Positions 1 through 6,423 are shown, numbered from the stretch's first letter. The stretch is 8,503 nt of DNA from Saprospiraceae bacterium (GCA_007134625.1 SLKL01000159.1:1-8503); one strand, 5' to 3'. The notes: a model not told the origin generated them from the sequence alone. Translations and numbers: made by a program.

Positions 1-138
1 AAAAAACTGCCAACTGAAAAAATTAATGTGGTGAGTGTAATAAGATATTGAAACCTGCTCATTGTATTATGTCCTAAAAGTTCACAACCCTAAACGTACT
101 ATTTTTCATTTTCTTATTGATTTGACTGAAGTTATCCG

Positions 139-1323
139 CTATTTAAAAGCATTTAAGCCCGTAACATCGTGACCCGTAATCAACAGATGTATATCGTGGG
201 TACCTTCGTAAGTCAAAACAGTCTCCAGATTCATCATATGTCTCATCACGGGATACTCATTGGTGATACCCATGCCACCGTGAATTTGTCTCGCTTCTCT
301 TGCTATATCCAATGCAATAGCAACATTATTTCTCTTCGCCATAGATATTTGCGCAGGAGTAACTTTTCCACTATTTGCCAAAGTCCCCAATCTCCAGTTA
401 AGCAATTGAGCTTTGGTGATTTCGGTTATCATTTCAGCCAGTTTCTTTTGCGTAAGCTGAAATTGCCCGATGGGCTTATCAAACTGTATGCGCTCCAGAG
501 AATATCTCAACGCACTGTCATAACAATCTAATGCGGCACCTACAGCTCCCCAGGCAATACCATATCTTGCTTTTGAAAGACAGGACAGAGGTCCTTTTAA
601 TCCACTAATCTCTAACATATGGGTCTTAGGTACTCTGACGTCCTCAAAAACCAGTTCTCCGGTAACCGAGGCTCTCAATGACCATTTGCCTTTGATTTCA
701 GGTGCGGAAACACCGGGCCAGTCCATCTCTACTATCATACCCCTGACTTTACCCGCTTCATCTCTTCCCCAAACTACAGCTATATCAGCAACAGGTGAAT
801 TGGTAATCCACATTTTAGCCCCGTTTAGAATATAGGCATCCCCATCATCTTTGATATTGGTAATCATCCCGGCAGGATTAGAGCCATAGTCCGGCTCTGT
901 CAGCCCAAAACAACCAATGAGTTCTCCCGAAGCCAATTTGGGAAGGTATTTTTGTCTGTGTTCCTCAGTTCCATATCTGAATATGGGATACATCACCAAA
1001 GAACCCTGCACTGAAGCCATTGACCTGATACCCGAATCACCCCTTTCCAATTCCTGCATAATGATACCATAGGCAATTTCATCCATTCCACCGCAACCGT
1101 ATTTTTCAGGTAAACTCGGTCCAAAAGCTCCAATTTCAGCCAAACCTTTAAAAAGATGTGTAGGGCATTCTGCTTTGTCAGAATATTCTTCGATAATGGG
1201 GCTAACCTCTTGTTTTACCCAATCCCTTACAGCCTGACGAGCCAGAATGTGGTTTTCATCCAAAAGCTCATCTATTACATAATAGTCGTGATATTGAAAC
1301 TTATCTGTCTTACTGCTACTCAT
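139..1323 (-). CDS. gcdH: Glutaryl-CoA dehydrogenase-type acyl-CoA dehydrogenase
   Basis: A 394-residue FAD-dependent acyl-CoA dehydrogenase, full length for the family (about 390-400). It most closely recalls glutaryl-CoA dehydrogenase, which oxidises and decarboxylates glutaryl-CoA to crotonyl-CoA in lysine and tryptophan breakdown. Seen in the sequence: the N-terminal helical domain (about 15-130), the flavin-binding motif FGLTEP followed by YGSNPAGM, WITNSP in the middle beta domain, ARYGIAWG opening the C-terminal helical domain, and QIHGGMGITNEYPV near the end. Compared with remembered human GCDH numbering, the catalytic base Glu370 matches Glu373 in YEGTHDIH, Tyr369 matches Tyr372, Arg94 (glutaryl carboxylate contact) matches Arg100, and Glu87 matches Glu93, as expected for the decarboxylating type. 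The usual GSDP reads GSNP here. It is transcribed away from exbB as a single gene in view. A related dehydrogenase with another dicarboxyl-CoA substrate is the main alternative. Confidence 0.9.
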   Translation of the reverse strand: MSSSKTDKFQYHDYYVIDELLDENHILARQAVRDWVKQEVSPIIEEYSDKAECPTHLFKGLAEIGAFGPSLPEKYGCGGMDEIAYGIIMQELERGDSGIRSMASVQGSLVMYPIFRYGTEEHRQKYLPKLASGELIGCFGLTEPDYGSNPAGMITNIKDDGDAYILNGAKMWITNSPVADIAVVWGRDEAGKVRGMIVEMDWPGVSAPEIKGKWSLRASVTGELVFEDVRVPKTHMLEISGLKGPLSCLSKARYGIAWGAVGAALDCYDSALRYSLERIQFDKPIGQFQLTQKKLAEMITEITKAQLLNWRLGTLANSGKVTPAQISMAKRNNVAIALDIAREARQIHGGMGITNEYPVMRHMMNLETVLTYEGTHDIHLLITGHDVTGLNAFK

Positions 1324-1339
1324 TAAATTAATTTTTTTG

Positions 1340-1347
1340 CAAAACTA
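1340..1347 (-). promoter_or_regulatory. Candidate -7 element for the acyl-CoA dehydrogenase
   Basis: Read on the minus strand this is TAGTTTTG, an exact match to the Bacteroidota -7 consensus TAnnTTTG, 16 bases before the start codon at 1323. I found no TTG (-33) on that strand at the usual 17-23 base spacing, so only half of a promoter is visible. The leader would be very short. An 8-base degenerate motif can occur by chance in AT-rich DNA. Confidence 0.3.
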
Positions 1348-1431
1348 AACATTTGAATCCAAACTGAAAGTGCTTTGTTTTCAATTTGTTTCCAAATTGT
1401 ACAATATGGTGGGATTATGACAATTTTTTTA

Positions 1432-1463
1432 AGCTTTAGAAAAAAATAAAACTCGCTAAAGCT
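1432..1463. repeat. Perfect 8-bp inverted repeat in the divergent intergenic region
   Basis: AGCTTTAG (1432-1439) and its exact complement CTAAAGCT (1456-1463) are separated by a 16-base A-rich spacer. Two further outer pairs form across one mismatch (1429-1430 with 1465-1466). It lies about midway between the starts of the acyl-CoA dehydrogenase (1323) and exbB (1585), where a two-sided operator could sit. There is no U-run typical of a terminator. A regulator site or chance are both possible. Confidence 0.35.
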
Positions 1464-1544
1464 AAATATCACCTCTATTAGCAAAGTTTCGTAAAATTTA
1501 GAAAAAATAAGGCCGTCAATTTAAACTCAAACAATTGATTTTTG

Positions 1545-1552
1545 TAAATTTG
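1545..1552 (+). promoter_or_regulatory. Candidate -7 element for the exbB operon
   Basis: TAAATTTG matches the Bacteroidota -7 consensus TAnnTTTG exactly. It would start transcription around 1557-1560, leaving a leader of about 25 bases before the exbB ATG at 1585. No TTG lies 17-23 bases upstream, so the -33 half is missing or degenerate. Its position in front of the first gene of a six-gene cluster makes it the best promoter candidate in this gap. Confidence 0.4.
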
Positions 1553-1584
1553 GCTTATTAAGATTTACTGTAAAACAAATCTCA

Positions 1585-2379
1585 ATGTTAAAAAAAATCA
1601 ATCTCAACCTCTCACTGTTGGTTATTCCACTTTCACTGGTGGCGGCTTATTTTATTTTTTATCAGTTGATGGGGCATCCCGATAACTTTGTGGATGGGGA
1701 TCCGACCAATGAGCCCATTGACAATAATATCCTCGGTGTGGTTTACAAAGGTGGTCCCATAGTCATTTTGCTACTCTCTTTTCAATTGATTATGCTGGTA
1801 TATGTGGTCGAGCGTTTTCTGGCTATTCGTTTCTCCTCCGGTAAAGGGAATTTGCGGGAATTTATCAGTGGAGTACGTGCTAAACTGGCAGACGGAAAAT
1901 GGGAAGAACTCAATGAATTCTGCGATCAACAGCAAGGTGCGGTAGCCAATGTAGTAAAGACCGGAATAGGTACTTATCTGAGTAGAAAAAAGGTCAGCCA
2001 AATGGATCAGAAAGACATTTACCTCATACAAAAAGAGTTGGAGGAAGCCACCCAATTGGAACTCCCTCTAATGAACAGGAATATGTTTATTTTATCCACC
2101 ATTGCTCAGATATCGACTCTGGTCGGATTATTGGGTACGGTAACCGGAATGATTAAAGCTTTTGCTGCTTTGGCAACTGTGGGTGAACCGGACCCGGTGG
2201 GTCTCGCGGGAGGTATTTCACAGGCACTTGTGACCACTGCCCTTGGAATTGGTACTGCAGCTGTTACCATTGTTTTTTACAATTACTTTGCCAATCAAAT
2301 CGAGAAGGTTACCTACGCCATAGACGAAGCCAGTTTTAGCATTGTCCAGAATCTGAAACTCAAGTATTTCAAAAAATGA
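1585..2379 (+). CDS. exbB: ExbB / MotA-TolQ family proton channel
   Basis: A 264-residue inner-membrane protein, the ion-channel subunit of the Ton motor. Hydrophobic segments lie at about 8-29, 57-81, 167-190 and 207-233. The family core has three helices, so the first is an extra N-terminal segment, which is common in Bacteroidota ExbB as I remember it. The cytoplasmic domain (about 85-160) lies between the second and third segments. The family signature GLLGTVTGM (181-189) opens into the pore helix, followed by ISQALVTTALG in the last one. Thr218 matches the conserved pore threonine, but the position usually held by Glu (Glu176 in E. coli ExbB) is Gln213. The ATG at 1585 is the first in frame and its product begins with a lysine-rich stretch before the first helix. 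The stop overlaps the exbD1 start by 4 bases (ATGA), which suggests translational coupling. Confidence 0.93.
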   Translation: MLKKINLNLSLLVIPLSLVAAYFIFYQLMGHPDNFVDGDPTNEPIDNNILGVVYKGGPIVILLLSFQLIMLVYVVERFLAIRFSSGKGNLREFISGVRAKLADGKWEELNEFCDQQQGAVANVVKTGIGTYLSRKKVSQMDQKDIYLIQKELEEATQLELPLMNRNMFILSTIAQISTLVGLLGTVTGMIKAFAALATVGEPDPVGLAGGISQALVTTALGIGTAAVTIVFYNYFANQIEKVTYAIDEASFSIVQNLKLKYFKK

Positions 2380-2978
2380 ACAGACCCGGTAACAGAAGGC
2401 TGAAATCTCCCCATCTGGACATGAATCCCATGGTGGATATGGCCTTCCTTTTGGTCACTTTTTTTCTATTGGCAACCACTTTTAAGGTGCCGGAGCAAGC
2501 TTATGTTCAATTGCCCTATGCAACGGTGGATGTTGATATACCCGAGCAAAGAATGCTGACCATCACTATAGATCAAGGTGGTAAAATTTACCTCCATCTA
2601 AGTAACCGGGAAAGCCGTCCTGAATGGATAAAAAGAATGGCGATGAGCTATGATCTGATTTTGGAGGATGCAAAAATCAATACCTTTAGCGAACTTCCCG
2701 GGTTTGGTATGTCCTTTGAGGAGCTGATTCCGCACCTGGGTAAAGAGCGTACGGAGCGAATAAAAGTAAAGCCGACAGGTATTCCCGCAGAAAGTGATAA
2801 TAACGAATTGGCAGATTGGGTGGTATTAGCAAGGGCAGTTCAGCCCGGTTTGAGGGTAGCTATTAAGGCAGATCAAGAAACCCCATATCGATACATTGAT
2901 AAAGTCATTAAAACCCTGACGAGTAATAACATTTTGAGATTTAATCTGGTGACAGAAAAAAGGGATCAGTATGAGTGA
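2376..2978 (+). CDS. exbD: ExbD family transport protein (first copy)
   Basis: A 200-residue ExbD/TolR-family subunit of the Ton motor. The short cytoplasmic N-terminus is followed by a single transmembrane helix at about 19-36 (NPMVDMAFLLVTFFLLA). Asp21 sits where E. coli ExbD has the proton-carrying Asp25. The rest is a periplasmic domain. It is longer than the roughly 140 residues of enterobacterial ExbD because of an insertion at about 75-150, and it ends with the ExbD-like strand and helix around VAIKADQETPYRYIDKVIKTL. This longer form resembles the ExbD usually placed first in Bacteroidota ton clusters, as I remember it. It starts inside the exbB stop (4-base overlap) and its own end overlaps the second exbD by 8 bases. 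It presumably pairs with the second ExbD inside the ExbB pentamer; that pairing is inference. Confidence 0.92.
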   Translation: MNRPGNRRLKSPHLDMNPMVDMAFLLVTFFLLATTFKVPEQAYVQLPYATVDVDIPEQRMLTITIDQGGKIYLHLSNRESRPEWIKRMAMSYDLILEDAKINTFSELPGFGMSFEELIPHLGKERTERIKVKPTGIPAESDNNELADWVVLARAVQPGLRVAIKADQETPYRYIDKVIKTLTSNNILRFNLVTEKRDQYE

Positions 2979-3534
2979 GATAGATCAGTTCGAGGAGTTC
3001 GGCAATCCCATTAAAGAGGGAAGAAAAATCCAGAAAGCCGGAAAACAAACGGTATTCACAGACATGAATGCGATGGTAGATCTTGCATTTTTGTTGCTTA
3101 CCTTTTTTATGTTGACTACGACCATGGTAAAACCCAAAATCATGGAGGTGGTTATGCCTGTACCAAAAGATGAAGACAGACCCGCAGACGTGCAACCAGT
3201 TCGCGAGTCAAGAGCCATCAGCATCCTACCTCTTCCTGATGGAAAGCTCTACCTGTATCAGGGGCTTTCAGCAGAAACCGTAACAGAAGTAGCTTATGGC
3301 AAGGAGGGTGTACGTGAAAAATTACAGAATCTGCTGCCGACCATTGATGAGCCGGTTGTCTTGATTAAACCCCATCCCGATAGTAATTTCAGGAATCTGG
3401 TCGATATACTTGATGAAATGAATATCCTCGGTGTGAACAGGTATGCTCTTGATGATTTTTCTGAAATAGATCGGGAAATCCTGGCTGAGGCAGGAATAGA
3501 TATAATTGAAAACCTGACCACTGAAGATCAATGA
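2971..3534 (+). CDS. exbD: ExbD family transport protein (second copy)
   Basis: A 187-residue paralogue of the preceding gene. It has a longer charged cytoplasmic N-terminus (about 1-33), one transmembrane helix at about 35-52 (NAMVDLAFLLLTFFML) with the essential aspartate at Asp37, and a periplasmic domain ending with VVLIKPHPDSNFRNLVDILDE, the ExbD-type strand-helix segment, and VNRYALDDF. The two copies align closely around the helix but diverge in the periplasm, so this is an old duplication, not a recent repeat. Both keep the aspartate, so both could take part in proton transfer. The start at 2971 lies within the end of the first exbD, and the purine-rich AGGGA at 2960-2965 is one of the few Shine-Dalgarno-like sequences in the window. 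The stop overlaps tonB by 4 bases. Confidence 0.91.
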   Translation: MSEIDQFEEFGNPIKEGRKIQKAGKQTVFTDMNAMVDLAFLLLTFFMLTTTMVKPKIMEVVMPVPKDEDRPADVQPVRESRAISILPLPDGKLYLYQGLSAETVTEVAYGKEGVREKLQNLLPTIDEPVVLIKPHPDSNFRNLVDILDEMNILGVNRYALDDFSEIDREILAEAGIDIIENLTTEDQ

Positions 3535-4364
3535 GTAAACGACCCGAAATAGCTCATCCTGACGAACTACTCTTTTCATTCAAAAACAAAGAGTATGGCG
3601 CTTTTCAGTTAAGAAAAAAGCTGAATAAGTACTTACTTTTCTCAATGCTGATTGGCTTTGTATTGGTTTTTATCATCTATTTTTCACCTCTTTTATTGTT
3701 TTGGTTGAGAGGAGAGGATAGAGCTCAAACCGAGGTAATACCTGTCACCCTTACACCCACCACTGAACTCATTTCACCCCCTCCGGTTTTACCTGAAGAA
3801 CCGCCAAAACCGCCACCACAGGAAGAACCACCTAAAGTAGCTACCAAGAGATTTGTAGCTCCTGAAATACGCCCGGATGAGGAAGTAATAGAGGATGATT
3901 TGCCGCCTACTGTTGAGGAGCTTGAGACTGCAGCTCCATCAGTGATAACACAGGAGGGTACAGATGATATTTATCAGGATTATGTGATTCCGGAGCCTGA
4001 ACCGGAACCGGAGCCGGAGCCTGAACCGGAACCCGAGCCTGAAAGAAAGGTAATGACCTATGTGGAGCAGTGGCCCAGTTTTCCGGGCGGTGAAAGAGAA
4101 ATGTTCAGGTTTATCGGTGAAAACCTTCGCTACCCATCAGTTGCTGCCAATGCCGGGATACAGGGTGTGGTGCACGTTCAATTCGTAGTGGATGTGGATG
4201 GTAGTATTGATGAAATTCAGGTGGTCAGGGGTATTGGTGGGGGATGTGATGAAGCAGCTGTTGAGGTAATTGAAAAGATGCCCAAATGGATACCCGGTGA
4301 GCAAAATGGCATTCCTGTAGCGGTGAGATACAATTTACCCATTCGTTTTATCCTTCAAAACTGA
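3531..4364 (+). CDS. tonB: TonB family energy transducer
   Basis: A 277-residue TonB that transfers Ton-motor energy to outer-membrane receptors. In order: a cytoplasmic N-terminus with NKEYGAFQLRKK (19-30), typical of Bacteroidota TonB; a membrane anchor at about 34-59; a proline-rich periplasmic linker with PPPVLPEEPPKPPP (83-96); nine tandem Pro-Glu pairs (154-171); and the TonB C-terminal domain (about 181-277). In that domain FPGGEREMFRFI, YPSVAANAGIQG, VVHVQFVVDVDGSI and the closing NLPIRFILQN are family hallmarks. The anchor lies about 33 residues in, so the protein stays membrane-bound and uncleaved. The gene overlaps the second exbD by 4 bases and is followed 6 bases later by the small membrane protein. 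Its place straight after exbB-exbD-exbD supports a complete dedicated Ton system. Which receptors it serves cannot be told from this window. Confidence 0.95.
   Translation: MSKRPEIAHPDELLFSFKNKEYGAFQLRKKLNKYLLFSMLIGFVLVFIIYFSPLLLFWLRGEDRAQTEVIPVTLTPTTELISPPPVLPEEPPKPPPQEEPPKVATKRFVAPEIRPDEEVIEDDLPPTVEELETAAPSVITQEGTDDIYQDYVIPEPEPEPEPEPEPEPEPERKVMTYVEQWPSFPGGEREMFRFIGENLRYPSVAANAGIQGVVHVQFVVDVDGSIDEIQVVRGIGGGCDEAAVEVIEKMPKWIPGEQNGIPVAVRYNLPIRFILQN
3990..4043 (+). repeat. Hexanucleotide tandem repeat coding for nine Pro-Glu pairs in TonB
   Basis: Nine consecutive units of the form CCN-GAR (variants CCGGAG, CCTGAA, CCGGAA, CCCGAG) encode residues 154-171 of TonB. The third codon positions vary, so it is not a clean microsatellite and would be less prone to slippage than an exact repeat. 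Pro-Glu and Pro-Lys repeats are known in TonB as stiff spacers crossing the periplasm. Confidence 0.9.
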
Positions 4365-4370
4365 CAGCTG

Positions 4371-4586
4371 ATGAAGTGGTCTGTGCATTTCAAACTTTTT
4401 AAAGCAATAGTTTTCATGGGACTTGGGTTGTTTCTGTTATTTTATGGTGAAGCCTATTTTGAAATACAAAAAGCATGGCTGAATTTGCTGATTGGACTTT
4501 CACTACTATTTGGTATATTGCGTTTGTTTGAATGGTATAGTGCCATTTCAAAAGATTCGTCTAATGATAAAAGGGAAGAATTCTAA
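4371..4586 (+). CDS. Small two-helix membrane protein of unknown function
   Basis: A 71-residue protein that I do not recognise as a named family. It has two hydrophobic segments, at about 9-26 and 36-53, joined by a short acidic-aromatic turn (GEAYFEIQKAW), and a charged tail ending KDSSNDKREEF. The first ten residues are basic (K2, K8, K11), so by the positive-inside rule both ends are probably cytoplasmic. It begins 6 bases after the tonB stop and ends 15 bases before folB, all on one strand, so it is almost certainly co-transcribed. Short hydrophobic hypothetical proteins are easy to miscall, but the ATG, the two clean helices and the tight spacing make this a convincing gene. A link to the Ton motor is possible from position only. 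Confidence 0.75.
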   Translation: MKWSVHFKLFKAIVFMGLGLFLLFYGEAYFEIQKAWLNLLIGLSLLFGILRLFEWYSAISKDSSNDKREEF

Positions 4587-4601
4587 TAAAAATAAAAGAT
4601 T

Positions 4602-4961
4602 ATGCCAAGTATAAAAATTGAAAATGCCCGCTTTTTTGGATACCATGGATATTATGAAGAAGAAGCCATTTTGGGGAATGAATTTTCGGTGGATATCTGT
4701 GTTGACATTGCAGACTTTTCTAGTCAGGTTAATGATCAATTGACCAATACGGTCAATTACGAAAACTTATATGTTGCTTGCAGAGAAGTCATGATGGGTG
4801 AAAGAAAAAAACTACTTGAATCTCTGGCTGAGGAAATATGTGAAAGGATCAGATCCATGGGGGGAAATGTGGTGATGATTAAAGTGCAGGTAGCAAAATT
4901 GAATCCACCTTTAGTAGGCAGAGTGGAGCGGTCTGTAGTGGAATATCTCTGGAAAAGTTAA
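4602..4961 (+). CDS. folB: Dihydroneopterin aldolase
   Basis: A 119-residue cytoplasmic enzyme of folate synthesis, the usual length for FolB. It splits 7,8-dihydroneopterin into 6-hydroxymethyl-7,8-dihydropterin and glycolaldehyde. Motifs seen: FFGYHGYYEEE near the N-terminus, LGNEFSVD, TVNYENLY, LLESLAEEI and VAKLNPPLVG. Against the remembered S. aureus enzyme, Glu22 matches Glu21, Tyr54 matches Tyr53, Glu74 matches Glu74, and the catalytic Lys100 matches Lys99, so the active site looks intact. The ATG at 4602 follows an A-rich leader with no Shine-Dalgarno sequence. It is the last gene of the cluster. No other folate gene is in the window, so its presence here probably reflects shared transcription and not a role in energy transduction. 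Confidence 0.93.
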   Translation: MPSIKIENARFFGYHGYYEEEAILGNEFSVDICVDIADFSSQVNDQLTNTVNYENLYVACREVMMGERKKLLESLAEEICERIRSMGGNVVMIKVQVAKLNPPLVGRVERSVVEYLWKS

Positions 4962-4984
4962 ACAACTATAACATCTATAATATT

Positions 4985-5009
4985 AATTATTTTTACGCTT
5001 AAAATAATT
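4985..5009. repeat. 9-bp AT-only hairpin between folB and the amidohydrolase gene
   Basis: AATTATTTT (4985-4993) pairs perfectly with AAAATAATT (5001-5009) around the 7-base loop TACGCTT. It begins 24 bases after the folB stop. The stem has no G-C pair, so it would be a weak terminator; T-rich sequence lies within the stem and not after it. It also covers the place where the -33 half of a promoter for the next gene would lie (-7 candidate at 5017), so an operator is an alternative reading. Confidence 0.4.
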
Positions 5010-5016
5010 CACCTTA

Positions 5017-5024
5017 TATATTTG
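5017..5024 (+). promoter_or_regulatory. Candidate -7 element next to the amidohydrolase start
   Basis: TATATTTG is an exact match to TAnnTTTG. It ends 6 bases before the ATG at 5031, so transcription from it would begin at or next to the start codon and give a leaderless or nearly leaderless message. The in-frame TTG at 5022 lies inside this motif, a further reason not to take it as the start. No TTG is present at the -33 spacing. Confidence 0.35.
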
Positions 5025-5030
5025 AACCTT

Positions 5031-6365
5031 ATGAGACACTTTTTTTACTCTGCTTTTTTATTTTTCTTTTTGCTCTCCGGAACAATTGTCTACAGCCAGG
5101 AACATGCAGCAATATTATTTAAGAATGTTAAAATTTTTGATGGTACGTCCTCTAGTCTTTCCCACGCTTCCAATGTATTAATATCGGGAAACTTAATTCA
5201 AAAAATCAGCAGAAATGAAATCGCTGTTGATGAAAATACACTTGTAATTGAAGGCAATGGAAAAACCCTAATGCCGGGCTTGATTGATGCTCATGTACAT
5301 TTGGCATTTGGCTCTATGACGATGATGGAAATGATGTGGGCCGGACTTACGGAGGAGTTTGTAATGAGTAGGGTCAGTGAGCAGGCAGAGAATATGCTTA
5401 TGCGCGGATTCACAGCAGTGAGAGATGCAGGAGGTCCTATTTTTCCCATTAAAGCAGCAATTGATAAAGGAAAAATGACTGGTCCAAGAATATGGCCATC
5501 AGGAGCAACCATCAGTCAGACTTCCGGACATGGTGACTTTAGAACACCGGATGAACGATCCCGCAGATTTTTTGGGAAACCTTCTCGTGCAGAGGAATTT
5601 GGAGCTACATTTATAGCTGATGGACGAGATGAGGTTTTGACCGCAACAAGAGAAAACCTTCGCTTTGGTGCAAGTCAGATTAAACTCATGGCGGGGGGCG
5701 GAACTTCCTCGGCTTATGACCCTGTTGATGTAACGCAGTACACATTTGATGAAATGCGGGCAGCTGTTGAAGCAGCTGAGGATTGGGGTACTTATGTAAC
5801 AGTTCATGCATACACACCAAGAGCTGTTCAAAGAGCAATTGATGCCGGCGTAAAGTGTATAGATCATGGGCAGCTGCTGGACAGAAGATCTCTCAGAAAA
5901 ATTAAGCGCAACAATATTTGGCTCAGCATGCAAGTATTAATTGAATCCACACCCGATATGGATCCCCAAAGAATAGAAAAAAGACGCCCTGTGATTGAAA
6001 ATCAACCCAAAGTCTGGGAGATGGCAAAAAGAATGGGTATAAAAGTAGCCTGGGGTACAGACTTTTTGTTTGAGCCAAATTTAATGGAATTACAAAACGA
6101 ATACTTAATTAAGGTCAATGAATGGTACAGCCCGGCTGAAGTACTCAAAATAGCAACTCATGACAATGCACAATTACTTGCGCTATCCGGTTTGAGAAGT
6201 CCATATCAGGGAGAATTAGGCGTGGTTAAGGAGGGCGCTCTGGCTGACCTTTTGCTCGTAGATGGAAACCCCATAGAGAACCTATCCATAATTGCTCAGC
6301 CGGAGGAAAAGTTTGTTATCATCATGAAGGATGGGGTAATATATAAGAATATACTTGAGGATTAG
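5031..6365 (+). CDS. Exported metal-dependent amidohydrolase
   Basis: A 444-residue protein of the amidohydrolase superfamily, nearest by motif to the imidazolonepropionase-like / Xaa-Pro dipeptidase-like branch. The N-terminus is a signal peptide: MRH, a phenylalanine-rich core, then VYSQEH with likely cleavage after Ser22. Mature residues start with the small beta domain (FKNVKIFDG). Metal ligands are all visible: His88 and His90 in DAHVH, Lys218 (the lysine usually carboxylated) in IKLMAGGG, His259 in VHAY, His279 in IDHG, and Asp344 in WGTD. The C-terminal GVVKEGALADLLLVDGNP is the usual closing motif. A binuclear hydrolase acting on a peptide or cyclic amide outside the cytoplasm is likely; the substrate cannot be read from sequence. 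The ATG at 5031 was chosen because it begins exactly at the signal peptide; an in-frame TTG at 5022 would add only three residues. It seems to be transcribed alone. Confidence 0.9.
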   Translation: MRHFFYSAFLFFFLLSGTIVYSQEHAAILFKNVKIFDGTSSSLSHASNVLISGNLIQKISRNEIAVDENTLVIEGNGKTLMPGLIDAHVHLAFGSMTMMEMMWAGLTEEFVMSRVSEQAENMLMRGFTAVRDAGGPIFPIKAAIDKGKMTGPRIWPSGATISQTSGHGDFRTPDERSRRFFGKPSRAEEFGATFIADGRDEVLTATRENLRFGASQIKLMAGGGTSSAYDPVDVTQYTFDEMRAAVEAAEDWGTYVTVHAYTPRAVQRAIDAGVKCIDHGQLLDRRSLRKIKRNNIWLSMQVLIESTPDMDPQRIEKRRPVIENQPKVWEMAKRMGIKVAWGTDFLFEPNLMELQNEYLIKVNEWYSPAEVLKIATHDNAQLLALSGLRSPYQGELGVVKEGALADLLLVDGNPIENLSIIAQPEEKFVIIMKDGVIYKNILED

Positions 6366-6423
6366 GTAGATTAAACTTTTGTGTGATTTAAACCTGTATA
6401 TCTTTAGCATGGGTTAATCTATC
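6365..6423. repeat. Imperfect inverted repeat after the amidohydrolase stop
   Basis: TAGATTAA (6367-6374) and TTAATCTA (6414-6421) are exact complements. The match extends outward by one G-T and one G-C pair and inward, past one mismatch, by one C-G pair (6376 with 6412). The 35-base space inside is long for a terminator, and the following T-run (6436-6441) starts about 12 bases after the stem. A second possible pairing, AAACCT (6390-6395) with AGGTTT (6433-6438), does end at that T-run. Termination after the amidohydrolase is plausible but unproven. Confidence 0.3.

Noticed and set aside
1..51. Frame-1 open stretch of 16 codons ending in TGA, which could be the tail of a gene entering from the left
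   Set aside because: Too short to tell from chance, and the peptide (KKLPTEKINVVSVIRY) shows no recognisable motif. Upstream sequence would decide it.
169..531. A 120-codon plus-strand open frame
   Set aside because: It lies entirely inside the acyl-CoA dehydrogenase on the opposite strand, and its product has no domain features. The dehydrogenase has clear family motifs across the same bases.
2419..3120. Direct repeat between the two exbD helix-coding regions
   Set aside because: The similarity is at protein level (NxMVDxAFLL) with many base differences. It reflects old paralogy, not a recent DNA repeat or mobile element.
5022..5030. TTG start for the amidohydrolase, three codons upstream of the ATG
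   Set aside because: The signal peptide is complete from the ATG at 5031, and the TTG lies inside a promoter-like TAnnTTTG motif.
5499..5933. A 144-codon minus-strand open frame rich in Cys and Ser
   Set aside because: It lies within the amidohydrolase gene, over the bases that encode the metal-ligand motifs at Lys218, His259 and His279. Its composition is what an antisense frame of a coding region gives.
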